Shown here: in pieces, positions 30,673 to 40,306 of the stretch
Numbering within the stretch: the first letter of the stretch is position 1
Layout of the letters: every line of letters starts with the position of its first letter
NCBI RefSeq assembly: GCF_000003605.2
Contig: NW_003109978.1
Coordinates: forward strand, 482,325 to 522,630
Reading direction: 5' to 3'
Origin: Saccoglossus kowalevskii
Taxonomy: Eukaryota; Hemichordata; Enteropneusta; Harrimaniidae
Length of the DNA: 40,306 nt
Program-made: the position numbers and the translations under genes
The notes under the pieces: model-generated
The model's input: only the letters and a program-made list of their open reading frames with translations
Told to the model about the DNA's origin: nothing
Databases searched by the model: none

Positions 30673-32048
30673 GTGACTTTTATTAATTGGAACAAAGCGA
30701 CCACAGAGGACCTGAACCAATATCGTTTACAATCAGGTCATCTACTGAGAAATCTCGACCTCCCCAAAGATGCACTAAGCTGTTGTAATCCGAACTGTAT
30801 TAATGAAAACCATACTAAGGAGTTGTGTAAATTATATACTAATATAGTGACATCGTTGGGGCAATCGGCCCAGCATTGTATACCAAAATCTAAAACTAGG
30901 AAGGATAAAGTAGTTCCGGGGTGGAATGACCAAGTTCGTGATTGTCACCATATTGCGAGAGATTCGTTCAGATTATGGGTGTCGAATGGCAAACCGCGCA
31001 CTGGTGTAATTTATGAACTAATGCGTAAAACACGTGCGCAGTTTAAATTAGCATTTAGGATGTGCAGGAGGAATGATGATCAAATTAAAGCAAACAAAAT
31101 GACTTGTAAATTATATCATGATGGCACACGTAAATTCTGGGATTCTGTTCGAACGGTTACTAATATCTCATGCACTCAACAGATATGTGTATTTTTGTAC
31201 TTAAGGAAATTAAAGAATTAAAAAAGTGCCACCAGTCGCCAGCTTTTCTGTGTACGGTGGGCTTCGGTGGTTACAAGTAGCTTTAATGTGATTGACGGTG
31301 TCCGCCAGGGAAGTATACTGTCACCAAAATTATTTGCCTTGTATGTAGACGAGCTCAGTTATAAGCTTCGTTTAGCAAAAGTGGGATGCCATTTAGCAGG
31401 TGTGCCTATACATCATTTACTTTACGCCGATGACTTGATGTTAATGTCACCGTCGGTGAAGGCACTTCGTAAATCGGTTGAAATATGTGAGAAGTATGGT
31501 ATACGCCATGATATTATATTTCATCCAATAAAAACAAAATGTATGGCTTTTTTCCCAAAATATTGGAAACAAGCCAGAGTTCCGTCTGTATATTTGTATA
31601 ACATACCATTACAATTTGTTGATGATATAAAGTACCTTGGATACATGGTGTCAGCCTCTGGAGATGATGCTAGAGACATGCGTAGACAACTCAGGTCAAT
31701 TTATGCAAAAGTAAATCTTATTTTGAGGAACTTTCTCGCTCATTTTTATATAGTAACTATTGCTTAAATGTATGGAGCAATTATACTGTTAAGCAGTTGC
31801 GTGCTCTGCATGTAGCGTACAACAATGCACTTCGGTTGATTTTTAAATTAGAGAGGTCGAGCAGTGCAAGTGGTAATTGTGTCAGAAGAAATATTTTAAA
31901 TTTTTCAACACTTCATAGAAAATCTTTGTACAATTTTAAACAGCGATTGTTTCAGAATAACAATGGTGTAATTGGTAGTTGTATAAACAGTGATTTATTC
32001 CTAAGGTCAAATTTTTGGCGCAATTATAGACGCCTTCTTTATAAATAA
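30673..32048 (+). pseudogene. LINE ORF2 linker, reverse transcriptase palm and C-terminus
   Basis: The linker (30673-31221) includes VVPGWNDQVRDCHHIARDSF, the CR1/L2 form of the WW motif, and ends AFRMCRRN. The sequence then jumps to QLFCVRWASVV and GVRQGSILSPKLFALYVDEL (RT motif 4). LLYADDLMLMSPS (catalytic YADD intact, about 31415-31455), KTKCMAFFP and IKYLGYMVSASG follow. A stop at 31765-31767 ends that frame. The C-terminal frame 31797-32048 reads LRALHVAYNNALRLIF and RRNILNFSTLHRKSL, with stop TAA. Motifs 1-3 are missing through the deletion at about 31200-31240. Confidence 0.85.
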
Positions 32049-32146
32049 TGTTATTTCTGTTGTAATTTCTCTATGGACATTTGAGTCTGAAATAAAGTAT
32101 AATAAAAAAATAATAAAATAGGGTAAGCTGTTATGACTTTAGATGA

Positions 32147-32250
32147 CATGTGCAAACTGCTTGAATTGGTATGTAGTTGGTGAATCTGCTTAAACAGCTC
32201 ACTCAAGCGGTTTTTAAATGCACATAACGTGTGACTCAGTTGAAAGGATG
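32147..32250 (+). repeat. Short dispersed repeat, copy 1
   Basis: It matches 39579-39665 and begins 'catgtgcaaactgcttgaattgg'. Both share 'tttttaaatgcacata/aga' and 'agttgaaa'. One copy follows the LINE tail and the other precedes the Penelope-like sequence. Confidence 0.55.
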
Positions 32251-35182
32251 TATGTTTTCAGATTGCTTGGCATTTTTATCTTATGATTAATTTATTTATG
32301 AACGCCATTTATTTCAAAGTCTTTCACAATGAATTTTTGGTACACTTGCCTTGGTTGTCTTAATCTTTATCTCATTCAATACCTTCATTTAGTGTTGTAT
32401 ATAGGGCGATTATCTTCTAACGCCAAACGTGCAATCTGCATATAACAATAATGTGCAGCGGACTCAAAAACCAAAATCGATCCAATTATTGGTGGAAATG
32501 CGCATTTAATGCTCCATGATAAGCGAACTAAAATCCTTGTAATCTGCAATGGCGTGGGAGTAGAAATGTATGCTGCTATAATATGTCATAACAGTTGTTG
32601 ATAATATAGTCAGAACGTTTTGACATAGATCAAAGGAGTTGGGCAAAAGTGCTAATTTGAAAGTTAGTGTAAATATAATAAGACGTAGCAGCTACAGTAC
32701 AAAGACAGATAACTTGATAATAGAATACACATATATAAAATAATATACGTGTAATATAAATAATATACAACCAAAATATATATTTAAGCTTTTCATGGAT
32801 TATAAACGTAACATATAAAGATACACAGTTTTACGACAGGCGCAAAACTATTTAACTGCGCCGCCATCGACTGAAACCTCATTTGATCGAGCCTACTCTG
32901 CGATTGTTAACCTGGGCGCGACGTGCACTGATTACCTCCGGTGACTCTTTCGATACATTTCTATCACCTAACAAAATTCATATTTAAAGATTGGTGACGT
33001 CTACTTGTAGATCTGCGCAACAGTCAGAGTCACCGTCTTTGTTTATATGAGACCCATATATCTTGCGCATGCGTGGCGCAACAACTACAGCCTTTAACAT
33101 TATTCAAATTAAATTTGTTTTTACATTTAACTGTGTTGTTAGCTCCAATACCGAAACGGTATATCATTTATGTCGCTCTGTTCGGGTCGGATAAACAATA
33201 TATCGATCACATCATAAGATTGACTGTACGGCGTTGTAAATAACCTAGCAACTGCTAGATTTTATGACGCAATATACATGATTGTACCAAAGTTCTCAAA
33301 CTCTATTGGTGGGCATTTATGATTTAGCTATTTTGAAATTTTACCTATTTCGACTCACTGATATTCATATTTAAAGTGATTTTGAAGACAATCACAAAAT
33401 ACTGTAACACATCACATCGCTGTTCAACACAACACAACAAAGCACAGCGCAGCACAGTACACCAGCAACACCATGTAATTATGGAATATGTTTTACTATT
33501 CCGTCGGTGTACACTTAACATTCCGTATTCGTAACTGAAGTCATGTGGTTTTCAATATTATAATAATGGTGTTTCTATTGTCACCATACACATGATGACC
33601 GAGTGAACACAGGGCTGCTCGTAGTTTACACGAATTAATTACTATGGTATTCCTAAATAACATTAAAATGTTTTACATTATGCATTGTATTAAGCGATCT
33701 AACCTCAGAAAGGATAACCACTCGCCTGCTTAGTCAGTGGTTATAATATTCAAAAATTACTTCATTATATCCACGCCCTACTTATTTAAAGTGAGTTTAC
33801 CAGCAACGTAAATATTTAACTCTTGTCAGTGCGTTATAACCAAGTATTAATGTATTGACAACGAAGCTCCAATCGGAATACGGTTTTATGCCATGAAATG
33901 CAACAACTGTGTTGTATTTATTAAACTAAAAATACAATTTAAGGCAACAAAATATAACTACGTATACAATAAAAAATACGTAAACACAAAGGAAACATGT
34001 GATCGAATATCAAATGGAATACCAAAATTGCGATGCCTAATCTACTAATTATATATAATCTCCATCCGCCTTCAGAATATGAAAGTGTGCAAAAAAATGG
34101 AATATATAATTGCTCATCAAATTTAAGTTATTTACAAATAATCCAGCAACATATTTACATACATTTATTTTTTACAAGTTACTCCTCAATGCAATGACAA
34201 CACATAAATCACCAACCTGCAACGAACTTGCAAGCTGCTGACATAATTGTATACCACGTGACCTTGAAACTGGACATAGTGTATTGAGATTTACTGAATG
34301 CACGGTTGGAGAATGATGTAAAATGGGATTAACCATTGGTTTGAAAATTAACTGGAATTAGATCTTCTCGTACGTCTGAGGTTGAAATCACAACATATAT
34401 AACTGGACGTTGATTAAACTCTAGTAGTGCTATTCTATTTCGATCTTTTTACATATATTGATGACGTAGCAGCTAAAGAGATAATATATGACGCTTTATT
34501 AGATAAACACCCTTAGAAATAAGTTACTTATTAAAGTAACCACATCTGTGAAAGAGGTCATGGTTTGTCACACTTACATACGAATTATCTGAATTCATAC
34601 AATGTCGTTATAAATATTCGGTAAAAGTTAATGGAATTTAAAGCTTTGAATAAAGAAATATACACCCAATAGCAGCAAATATTAATAACAACAGAACGAA
34701 TAAAACAAAGCAACCACTGAAATGTCAAAATCAATGAAATTAAATTTTTCTGTCCACTAAACAACACACTGACACAAAGCAGAAAAAAAACAGGTTCTTC
34801 TTGGCAGCCGTTTATGGAGTGAGATGAAAAAAATGAGATGGATAAACCGAATAATGACGACAAAAAGATAAAAACATTTTATACATTATTCTGAATTCCT
34901 CATTTTATTTGACCCAATTATTTATAATCGATAATTTTATATTCCCAATTATATGACCATATACCTCCCTTATTCCTTGTTTTCTTGTTATAATATATTA
35001 GAAAGCAAATGTAGAATCTCTCATTTATTAATATTGAGGCTGGAAGTACTAAACTGTTCAATATTCATATTTTCAAAAGCAGTCAATATAATTTACAAAA
35101 AGCGTTATTTAAAATTAAATACAGTAACTAGTTAATACTAATATTATGAATTATTTACAAAAACGATGTCATGGACTTCACA
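32251..35182. other. Long stretch without a recognisable gene
   Basis: About 2.9 kb. It contains a slightly GC-richer patch at about 32850-33080 with an NRF1-like site, a CACAG/CACAA-rich patch at 33425-33475, and a small hairpin (taaccact...agtggtta, about 33716-33744). The minus-strand open frame 34585-34863 is hydrophobic and comes from A-rich DNA. The plus frame 34953-35135 has no recognisable domain. Confidence 0.35.
33064..33073. promoter_or_regulatory. NRF1-type palindrome TGCGCATGCG
   Basis: A core match to the NRF1 binding consensus, inside the only CpG-containing patch in this interval. No gene start is recognised beside it, so a promoter role is speculative. Confidence 0.25.
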
Positions 35183-35188
35183 TTTATT
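35183..35188 (-). terminator. Polyadenylation signal of the sulfotransferase-MAM gene
   Basis: AATAAA on the minus strand about 19 bases after the TGA stop (35207-35209). It confirms 35207-35302 as the last exon. Confidence 0.65.
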
Positions 35189-35206
35189 TTTATGACTCGT
35201 CTATGC

Positions 35207-38200
35207 TCAGAATAAGGCGTAATCCCCAAAAGATATATCATCCAGAGCAAAATCCATTGTCATATCTTTCAATGAACTGGGTCGACTTGCTTCGAATACA
35301 ATCTGAAAAAAAGTAAGACCGACTTTTGTTGAATAAATAACATAAACTTGAACATTTTGTAGTTTTCCGTTATTGACAACACAATGATTACATGTTGAAT
35401 TGACGGTAATTTCTATGATCTGAACATGCAGTATTTATAACACCGCAATGACACTTTTTTTAGTAATTTTTAGTCGGAAAGTGACAATGAACTTGAATTA
35501 GACAATGGCGAGAAATTATGAAGAATAGATGTGTTTCATCAACACGATATAACATTAACTTAATCTTGCAAGCTGACTGATCCAAAACCAACCCCAAACA
35601 CACTACTATGGAAGTCAATCTGAAATTATATTTTACGATTTACACCATTGTAGTACTGTACTTACTGCAAAGCTTTAACTATGAGACACATTCCTGCTAG
35701 GCACGTGATCATGCCAACGAGTGCGGCGATTGGCTGATAGAGTAAGATTTGTAACAGAGAGAAGGAGAGACGTAGGCAGCTGACAGTTTGGGGGAATAAA
35801 GCTAAACTATCTGTAATGAACTATCTGTATTCCCTTGAGTGGAATCTAATATTTCTACGTGTTATCAGCTCTTATTATTTACAACAACTGATTGGATAAT
35901 TTTGGCGATTTTCACAACCCTTGGATATCATGGTCCAGCATTATATTACCAATAGAAAAGGAAATATGACAGCTATTGAAATATTTTCAATTTATAAATA
36001 TAACACATATTTCACAATTTAAGAGCAAACTGGGACCATTGTTTATGCTGAGTTTCAATGATACTCAGTCCCTTACAAGTCATTTGTTTGTCACAGCCTC
36101 TATAGTAATGTAGCATGGTATGTACAATTCATTGAATATAAGCTCACCCTATGCTGTAATGAGGTAGATACATTAGCCATAACGCGAATCCATTTCCCAC
36201 CTCGGTGTTTCACCGTGACTGCATTTTTTTCGATGTGCCATAAGCTGCTACATTCAGTAGTGTTGTTTCCCGCAGCAGTCATCACAACCGGCAACAAACA
36301 CATTCGAAGCGTGGGTCCAGAAATATTAACGGAAATTGTATTTGAAGCACCGATGAGATAATAAAAAATTACACAATAATTGCCAGGTTTCTGTATAGCC
36401 GATGACAGCGTAGCTGATATTACACCAGTCGTATTAGTTTTGTTCTTCTGTACAATCCCTGCTGCTATAAAGGTGCCTGTAGAAAATAAAATAAATTATT
36501 ATTACGTCCTATGGGTCGCAAAAGTACATAACTGTCACGATAACCATATTGCACATGAACCATTTTTTATTGTTAATAGTTTTATAAACAAATACTTGCA
36601 TATGGTCGGTAATTATTCCTTATTATAATGTTTATAACTGCGGATTTATATTTACCCACCTTGATTTGAACTAGTCGTTACATCATGCATGTATTTGTCT
36701 TTATTAAAATACCATTGGTAAGGTAATTTATTTCTGACATCAAAATCGCACCATGATCTGAATTCAAATCCACATACTCGTTGGGTACCATCTATAATGA
36801 TTACATAAACGGTAATTTTAATTTGCGTTGTATCTTGAGAACACATAAATCATTCATCAAATTAGACCAAATCACAAAAATATATTCATGAACACTATTT
36901 TATTTTTATTTTTAATATTTATTATATGGATTGTTGTCAATGATTTGTAAAACAGGCCAAGAGAGACTGTGATCACATTTTTTTTTATAAATTAACCACA
37001 CGATTCATTGTTTTTGGCAAGGATTTGATTTTCAAAGTGTTTAATTTAACACGACTTAGCAAAACGAGGCCTTTCATTTATAGGAGGAATTTCAACGAAA
37101 TTTAAACTCAAGTTAATCGATGTAAACTCTTCCTAGCATTGCTAGCCTGAATTTAGCAAGCATTTGTTCGTTCACCCACCACCTGGAAACGTGTATTTGA
37201 ACCACATTCTGTGGTCGTTTCTAACGGTTTGTGTGAAGATCATAACATGAATTTAATCCTTATTCAGTGCGAATTCCACCAATGCATACCCGGAACACTA
37301 ATTATTAATGTATTGACAACTTGAATATACAATATTTTAAATTCTTAACCTTAAATTATTAAATTTATTGGACTTTTGTAATAATTACCATGTGTTCTTC
37401 GGAGTGAATGGAAATTACTACATATATTCAATAAATATGATATCCGATGTTATATATCCTCTATAAACTTATGTGTAATAACTAAAATTTGTTATACCTG
37501 TTGTGTTGCTGACATGATATCCTGTTGATTGTTTTTCTCTTATTAATCCAACCACTTCATTATTGTATTTTGTTAGAAGTTGACATTGTAATGTTGCATT
37601 CTCTGGGGCAATATAACCCTGTTGCCAATAGCCATATTTTTTGTTGTTGGATATGTTTGACACGCATGAAGTTGCTTCGACAAGATGCATGCGTAAGGTA
37701 TCAAGATCTTTCTCAAACGTTGGTCCATACTGTTCAACCATTCTCCAGAATGTACGATTGAAGTTCTGGTATAATAATTGGTCGGCATAATTCCAATGTT
37801 TTATCTGATTCTCGAGTTCTGGTGTCAATGTAATGACTTTCTTTGCTAACGGACGGGCGTTCTTCATCAAATATATGACATCACTCCATTCCAAACAAAA
37901 AATCTTTTTCATAAGTATTAATGATTCGTCGAAATACTCCATGATTAAGACAACATCAAATTCATCTTCAAGTTGTTTTATGTACTTTGTAACAGTTTTA
38001 ACATTTGCGTGATGTTTATGGTCAAGTCCCAAATCAAATATCTGTGCATTTCGTGTATAAAATCCAATGTTATTCCCCATCATTTGCTTTGTTTTTCCCC
38101 AGTAGTAAGTTGGATTTTTCAAAAACTCGACAAGTGCTTCTTGTTCATTTATAGAGCTTTTGTATTTTTTCACAACAGACCCCAGTTTGTAATATGCAAA

Positions 38201-39218
38201 TGCTGACTCATATTGTGACGTCGGGTTTCTTAATATAGTGATATATTTGGTTCCTGGTTGCATGAAACTCTCAAAAGCAATTCGGTTGTATCTCACGTGT
38301 ACTGCCATCATATTATATTTATAGTTTACCCAGTCTCCTGGTTTTACGTGTAATGGGGGAAGAAAATAATTTCTAGGACTTTGATCAGTTATTCGAATTG
38401 TATTGAAGTGTCCACTTTTAGGATTTGTCTTCAGTAGAACAAACGATAATTTTTTAAGCAGACCATATCTGTTGAGAATTGATGATAACGTCGTACTGCC
38501 CGTCTTTCTCGTCTTTACAAAACAAATATTAACAGTTTTGTTCACACAACTTTCTCTTTGAATGAGTTTATTAGGCGATATCCCATAGGTTAAAAGTTGA
38601 ACACCCGACACGACGACATTATCGTCTTGAACACTAATTTGAGAAATAAATATAGATTAACGCACTTGAATAAAAACACACAATCCTATCGCAAAGTTAT
38701 TTGACAATTCCCTGGATATGTTTGAATAGTACTGATTCAATTATGGAATTTGGTTTATTAGTATATTCAGTTGATGTATCTTTAGTATTATTTCATAACT
38801 GTAAACAAGCAGATATATTTTGTGAGTAAATTAAAGAAGTCGTTCTCACCTTGCTAGCAACATTTTTTCCCCAATCATAAACCATATAACAGTAGCAAGT
38901 AGACATGCGCCAACCAACAATTGGATCTGTAACGATAAATTCCGTTAAAAAACATTTCATTGTGAACTATTCAAAAACTATTTAATCAATTTTGATTTCA
39001 ATTACGATTTATCACCCACTGAAATCCATTGTATATTTCAATTATCTGTGAAACAAACTGGTGAAAATAATATTGTGTGATGCGTCTATTGATTTCAATT
39101 GCAAGATATTTTAAATACAATTCACGCTATCTTTGTGTGAATACGATCCTGTCTTAAACAATGACATATTATAAGAATCCATGCTTACTGACAACCAAGC
39201 TAGTTTTGTGTGATTCAT
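35207..39218 (-). CDS. Galactose 3-O-sulfotransferase-like enzyme with C-terminal MAM domain, six exons
   Basis: Exons (minus): 39218-39189, 38926-38850, 38633-37498, 36791-36660, 36476-36148 and 35302-35207. They sum to exactly 600 codons, every junction keeps frame (phases 0, 2, 1, 1, 0), and all introns are GT-AG. The 599-residue protein is type II. Residues 1-10 are MNHTKLAWLS and 11-29 the anchor (IQLLVGACLLATVIWFMIG). The sulfotransferase domain has the PAPS 5'-phosphosulfate loop KTRKTGSTTL (about 76-85) and the 3'-phosphate site ILRNPTSQYESAF (about 169-181). EYFDESLILMKK and the NAR that follows are Gal3ST signatures. The family moves sulfate from PAPS to galactose 3-OH of glycolipids or glycans in the Golgi. 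Residues 421-599 form a MAM domain (CGFEF, NYCVIFYYLIG, GGKWIRV, FALDDISF). Vertebrate Gal3STs have none, as far as I know. At least ten N-glycosylation sequons fit a lumenal protein. Confidence 0.88.
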
Positions 39219-39578
39219 AGTGTAATATCATTAGCTCATTAATATTCACTTTATAAAATTTAATATTTCGACTTGTAGGTTTCGTCAATAGGTGAGTTTA
39301 AGTAGATTGCACGTAAGATATTCAATTATTTCAGATTTTCCAACCTAATTACACCAACATTAAAAACGAATAACAAACCAAATATTACGATATAAATATG
39401 TTATTATGCAAACTTTTTAATTGATTGTAACTATAAGTAAATATTCAATCGAATGAATTATAACAAGATTGAATTTTAGCAGCAACCTAATGACGAGAGT
39501 GGGAATGATTATTCTGATTGAACGAGATATCTAAGCGAGTTTAAAACTATAAAATATTATGTTTTTAAATATATTTCC
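39219..39578. other. Upstream region of the sulfotransferase gene
   Basis: A/T-rich with no clear TATA box. The 5' UTR and promoter of the gene should lie here, but no element can be supported. Confidence 0.3.
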
Positions 39579-39665
39579 ATGTGCAAACTGCTTGAATTGG
39601 CCCACTCGAGCTATTTTAAATGCACAGAAAGAGTAGTTAAGTTGAAAAACAAACATTTTTATCGC
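39579..39665 (+). repeat. Short dispersed repeat, copy 2
   Basis: The counterpart of 32147-32250 in the same orientation. An (AT)n run follows at about 39735-39750, just before the ribozyme region. Confidence 0.55.
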
Positions 39666-39787
39666 ATGTTATCCTTTTCATTTTTGTATGCCATCGCTTG
39701 TAATGATGATTAAAGTATTTATGAAAGTTATATTGTATATATATATATACGTGGACAGAAAAATGAAGACACGACTACATGAGTAAA

Positions 39788-39846
39788 GTTCACTCTACAG
39801 TACTGTTTCGTAAGGTACATGGAGTACCTCACTCATCAGGAGTTAA
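39788..39846 (-). ncRNA. Type I hammerhead ribozyme
   Basis: On the minus strand the core CTGATGA (39839-39833) is followed by stem II of 8 pairs, GTGAGGTA (39832-39825) with TACCTTAC (39817-39810), closing a 7-base loop. GAAA (39809-39806) comes next. Stem III is minimal, CAG-TA-CTG (39805-39798), and then TA (39797-39796), the expected UH cleavage site. Stem I pairs ACTC (39843-39840) with GAGT (39795-39792). All conserved core bases are present. The very short stem III is the form known from hammerheads of Penelope-like elements and retrozymes, which may act as dimers. A reverse transcriptase of that kind starts about 150 bases away on the opposite strand. Confidence 0.85.
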
Positions 39847-39954
39847 GACTTTATTAAATAAACCACCGAAACAGACTACGTTATAAGCGCTACAGATTTG
39901 CATAACAATGGAGTGTGTTTACGATATTAAAACTAGTTGTTGCATAGCAACGAT

Positions 39955-40306
39955 TTGGCTCTGTGTCTACAGGAAGAAAAAAAAAATAAGAAAATTATTA
40001 CAGAAACAAGAGCAAACCAATGGAAAAACACCGCATCTGTAATAGAATGGTGCAACAAAATCGAACACAAAGAAAAACATCGTTTTATTTACTTTGATAT
40101 AGTAGAATTCTACCCATCCATTAACTAAGATCTTCTACTCAAAGCGTTACACTTCGCCTCTTCATACGACCATATGTCGGAAGAAGAAATAAATATTATT
40201 CTACATTCAAAAAAGTCTTTGTTATCACATAATGGCCACTACTGGCAGAAGAAGAGCACCAGCTCATTCGACGTAACTATGGGCAGTTTCGACGGCGCAG
40301 AGACGT
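39955..40306 (+). pseudogene. Penelope-like reverse transcriptase, N-terminal part, cut by window end
   Basis: The frame reads [20 protein letters not shown], then [18 protein letters not shown] at 40126-40128 interrupts it where the family usually has Glu. It goes on as [24 protein letters not shown] and [12 protein letters not shown] to the window edge. 'FDI..FYPSI' is RT motif 3 with the first catalytic Asp, and 'MGS.DGAE' is the motif 4 region. I know this RT type as abundant in marine invertebrates, and I recall full-length members ending in a GIY-YIG nuclease, which would make it Penelope-like. That part lies outside the window. The YxDD box is also outside. The start is not fixed; coding likeness begins at about 39970. 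Confidence 0.7.

Larger units (their letters stand above)
28690..32123 (+). mobile_element. CR1/L2-like LINE with ORF1 and ORF2, internally deleted
   Basis: Order: 5' region (about 28690-28900), ORF1 (about 28920-29911), ORF2 endonuclease (29961-30650), EN-RT linker (30673-31200), RT palm (31250-31767), C-terminal part (31780-32048), and a short 3' UTR ending with gaaataaagtataataaaa and further A/T repeats at 32090-32123. A deletion at about 31190-31240 removed RT fingers and motifs 1-3. Despite stops and frameshifts the catalytic YADD survives, so this copy is younger than the other LINE remnants here. Confidence 0.9.

Noticed and set aside
34585-34863. 92-codon hydrophobic minus-strand frame
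   Set aside because: Arises from A-rich sequence. No domain, signal or splice context.
37474-37497. Sulfotransferase ending at ITNFSYYT after 37498
   Set aside because: That read-through runs into the intron. A GT donor at 37497 and the in-phase MAM exons give a better end, although intron retention remains possible.
37525-37761. Open frames antisense or out of frame to the sulfotransferase (also 37573-37788 and 37973-38206)
   Set aside because: Shadows of exon 3 of the sulfotransferase gene.
38609-38611. GTG as the start of the sulfotransferase
   Set aside because: Two upstream exons join in phase and supply an ATG and the signal anchor expected for this family.

Overview
This is a metazoan nuclear window, strongly A+T-rich (roughly two thirds by eye). 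It holds two recognisable host genes in a landscape of decayed retroelements. The element mix is Gypsy LTR elements, one of them with a tRNA-Pro primer site, L1/Tx1-like, CR1/L2-like and Jockey/CR1-like LINEs, and a reverse transcriptase of a Penelope-like type beside a hammerhead ribozyme. Together with a Golgi-type galactose sulfotransferase this suggests a marine invertebrate, perhaps a bivalve or other lophotrochozoan. The species cannot be fixed from sequence alone.

Layout. 1-1975: an internally deleted Gypsy element on the minus strand with LTR, primer-binding site, a gag stub and a DD35E integrase. 2882-5760: a decayed L1/Tx1-like LINE (minus). 6170-9300: copies of a long dispersed repeat that carries a LINE endonuclease/RT linker. 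10264-10593: a MITE-like element with about 60-bp inverted ends. 11130-12860: a second, very decayed Gypsy pol (minus). 12921-13169: a fragment with some likeness to DUF3504-type recombinases. 13971-16001: a tandem repeat of about 0.85-0.94 kb whose units carry a 5S-rRNA-like promoter segment. 17545-18360: a 5'-truncated LINE (plus). 20166-20640: an unidentified coding-like stretch. 20805-20947: a long hairpin. 21319-22236: a three-exon gene for a small secreted six-cysteine protein (minus). 22740-25828: another copy of the dispersed repeat, with a tandem duplication of about 1.03-1.13 kb and a GTGTGTTTAAAA-type minisatellite. 27031-28495: two tRNA-derived SINE-like segments and an unidentified open frame. 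28690-32123: a CR1/L2-like LINE with ORF1 and ORF2 (plus). 32124-35180: no gene seen. 35207-39218: a six-exon galactose 3-O-sulfotransferase gene with a C-terminal MAM domain (minus). 39579-40306: a short dispersed repeat, a hammerhead ribozyme (minus) and the start of a Penelope-like reverse transcriptase (plus, cut by the window end).

The two host genes were assembled by hand from splice sites and intron phase. In both models all introns join in phase and an AATAAA lies 10-20 bases after the stop. The sulfotransferase model is the stronger: its six coding exons sum to exactly 600 codons, and the type II membrane anchor appears only after splicing. The small secreted protein has no family I recognise. 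Nothing suggests that the two genes act together. The remaining coding signal is retroelement debris, with many stops at positions where the families usually have Arg, as expected from CGA to TGA decay.
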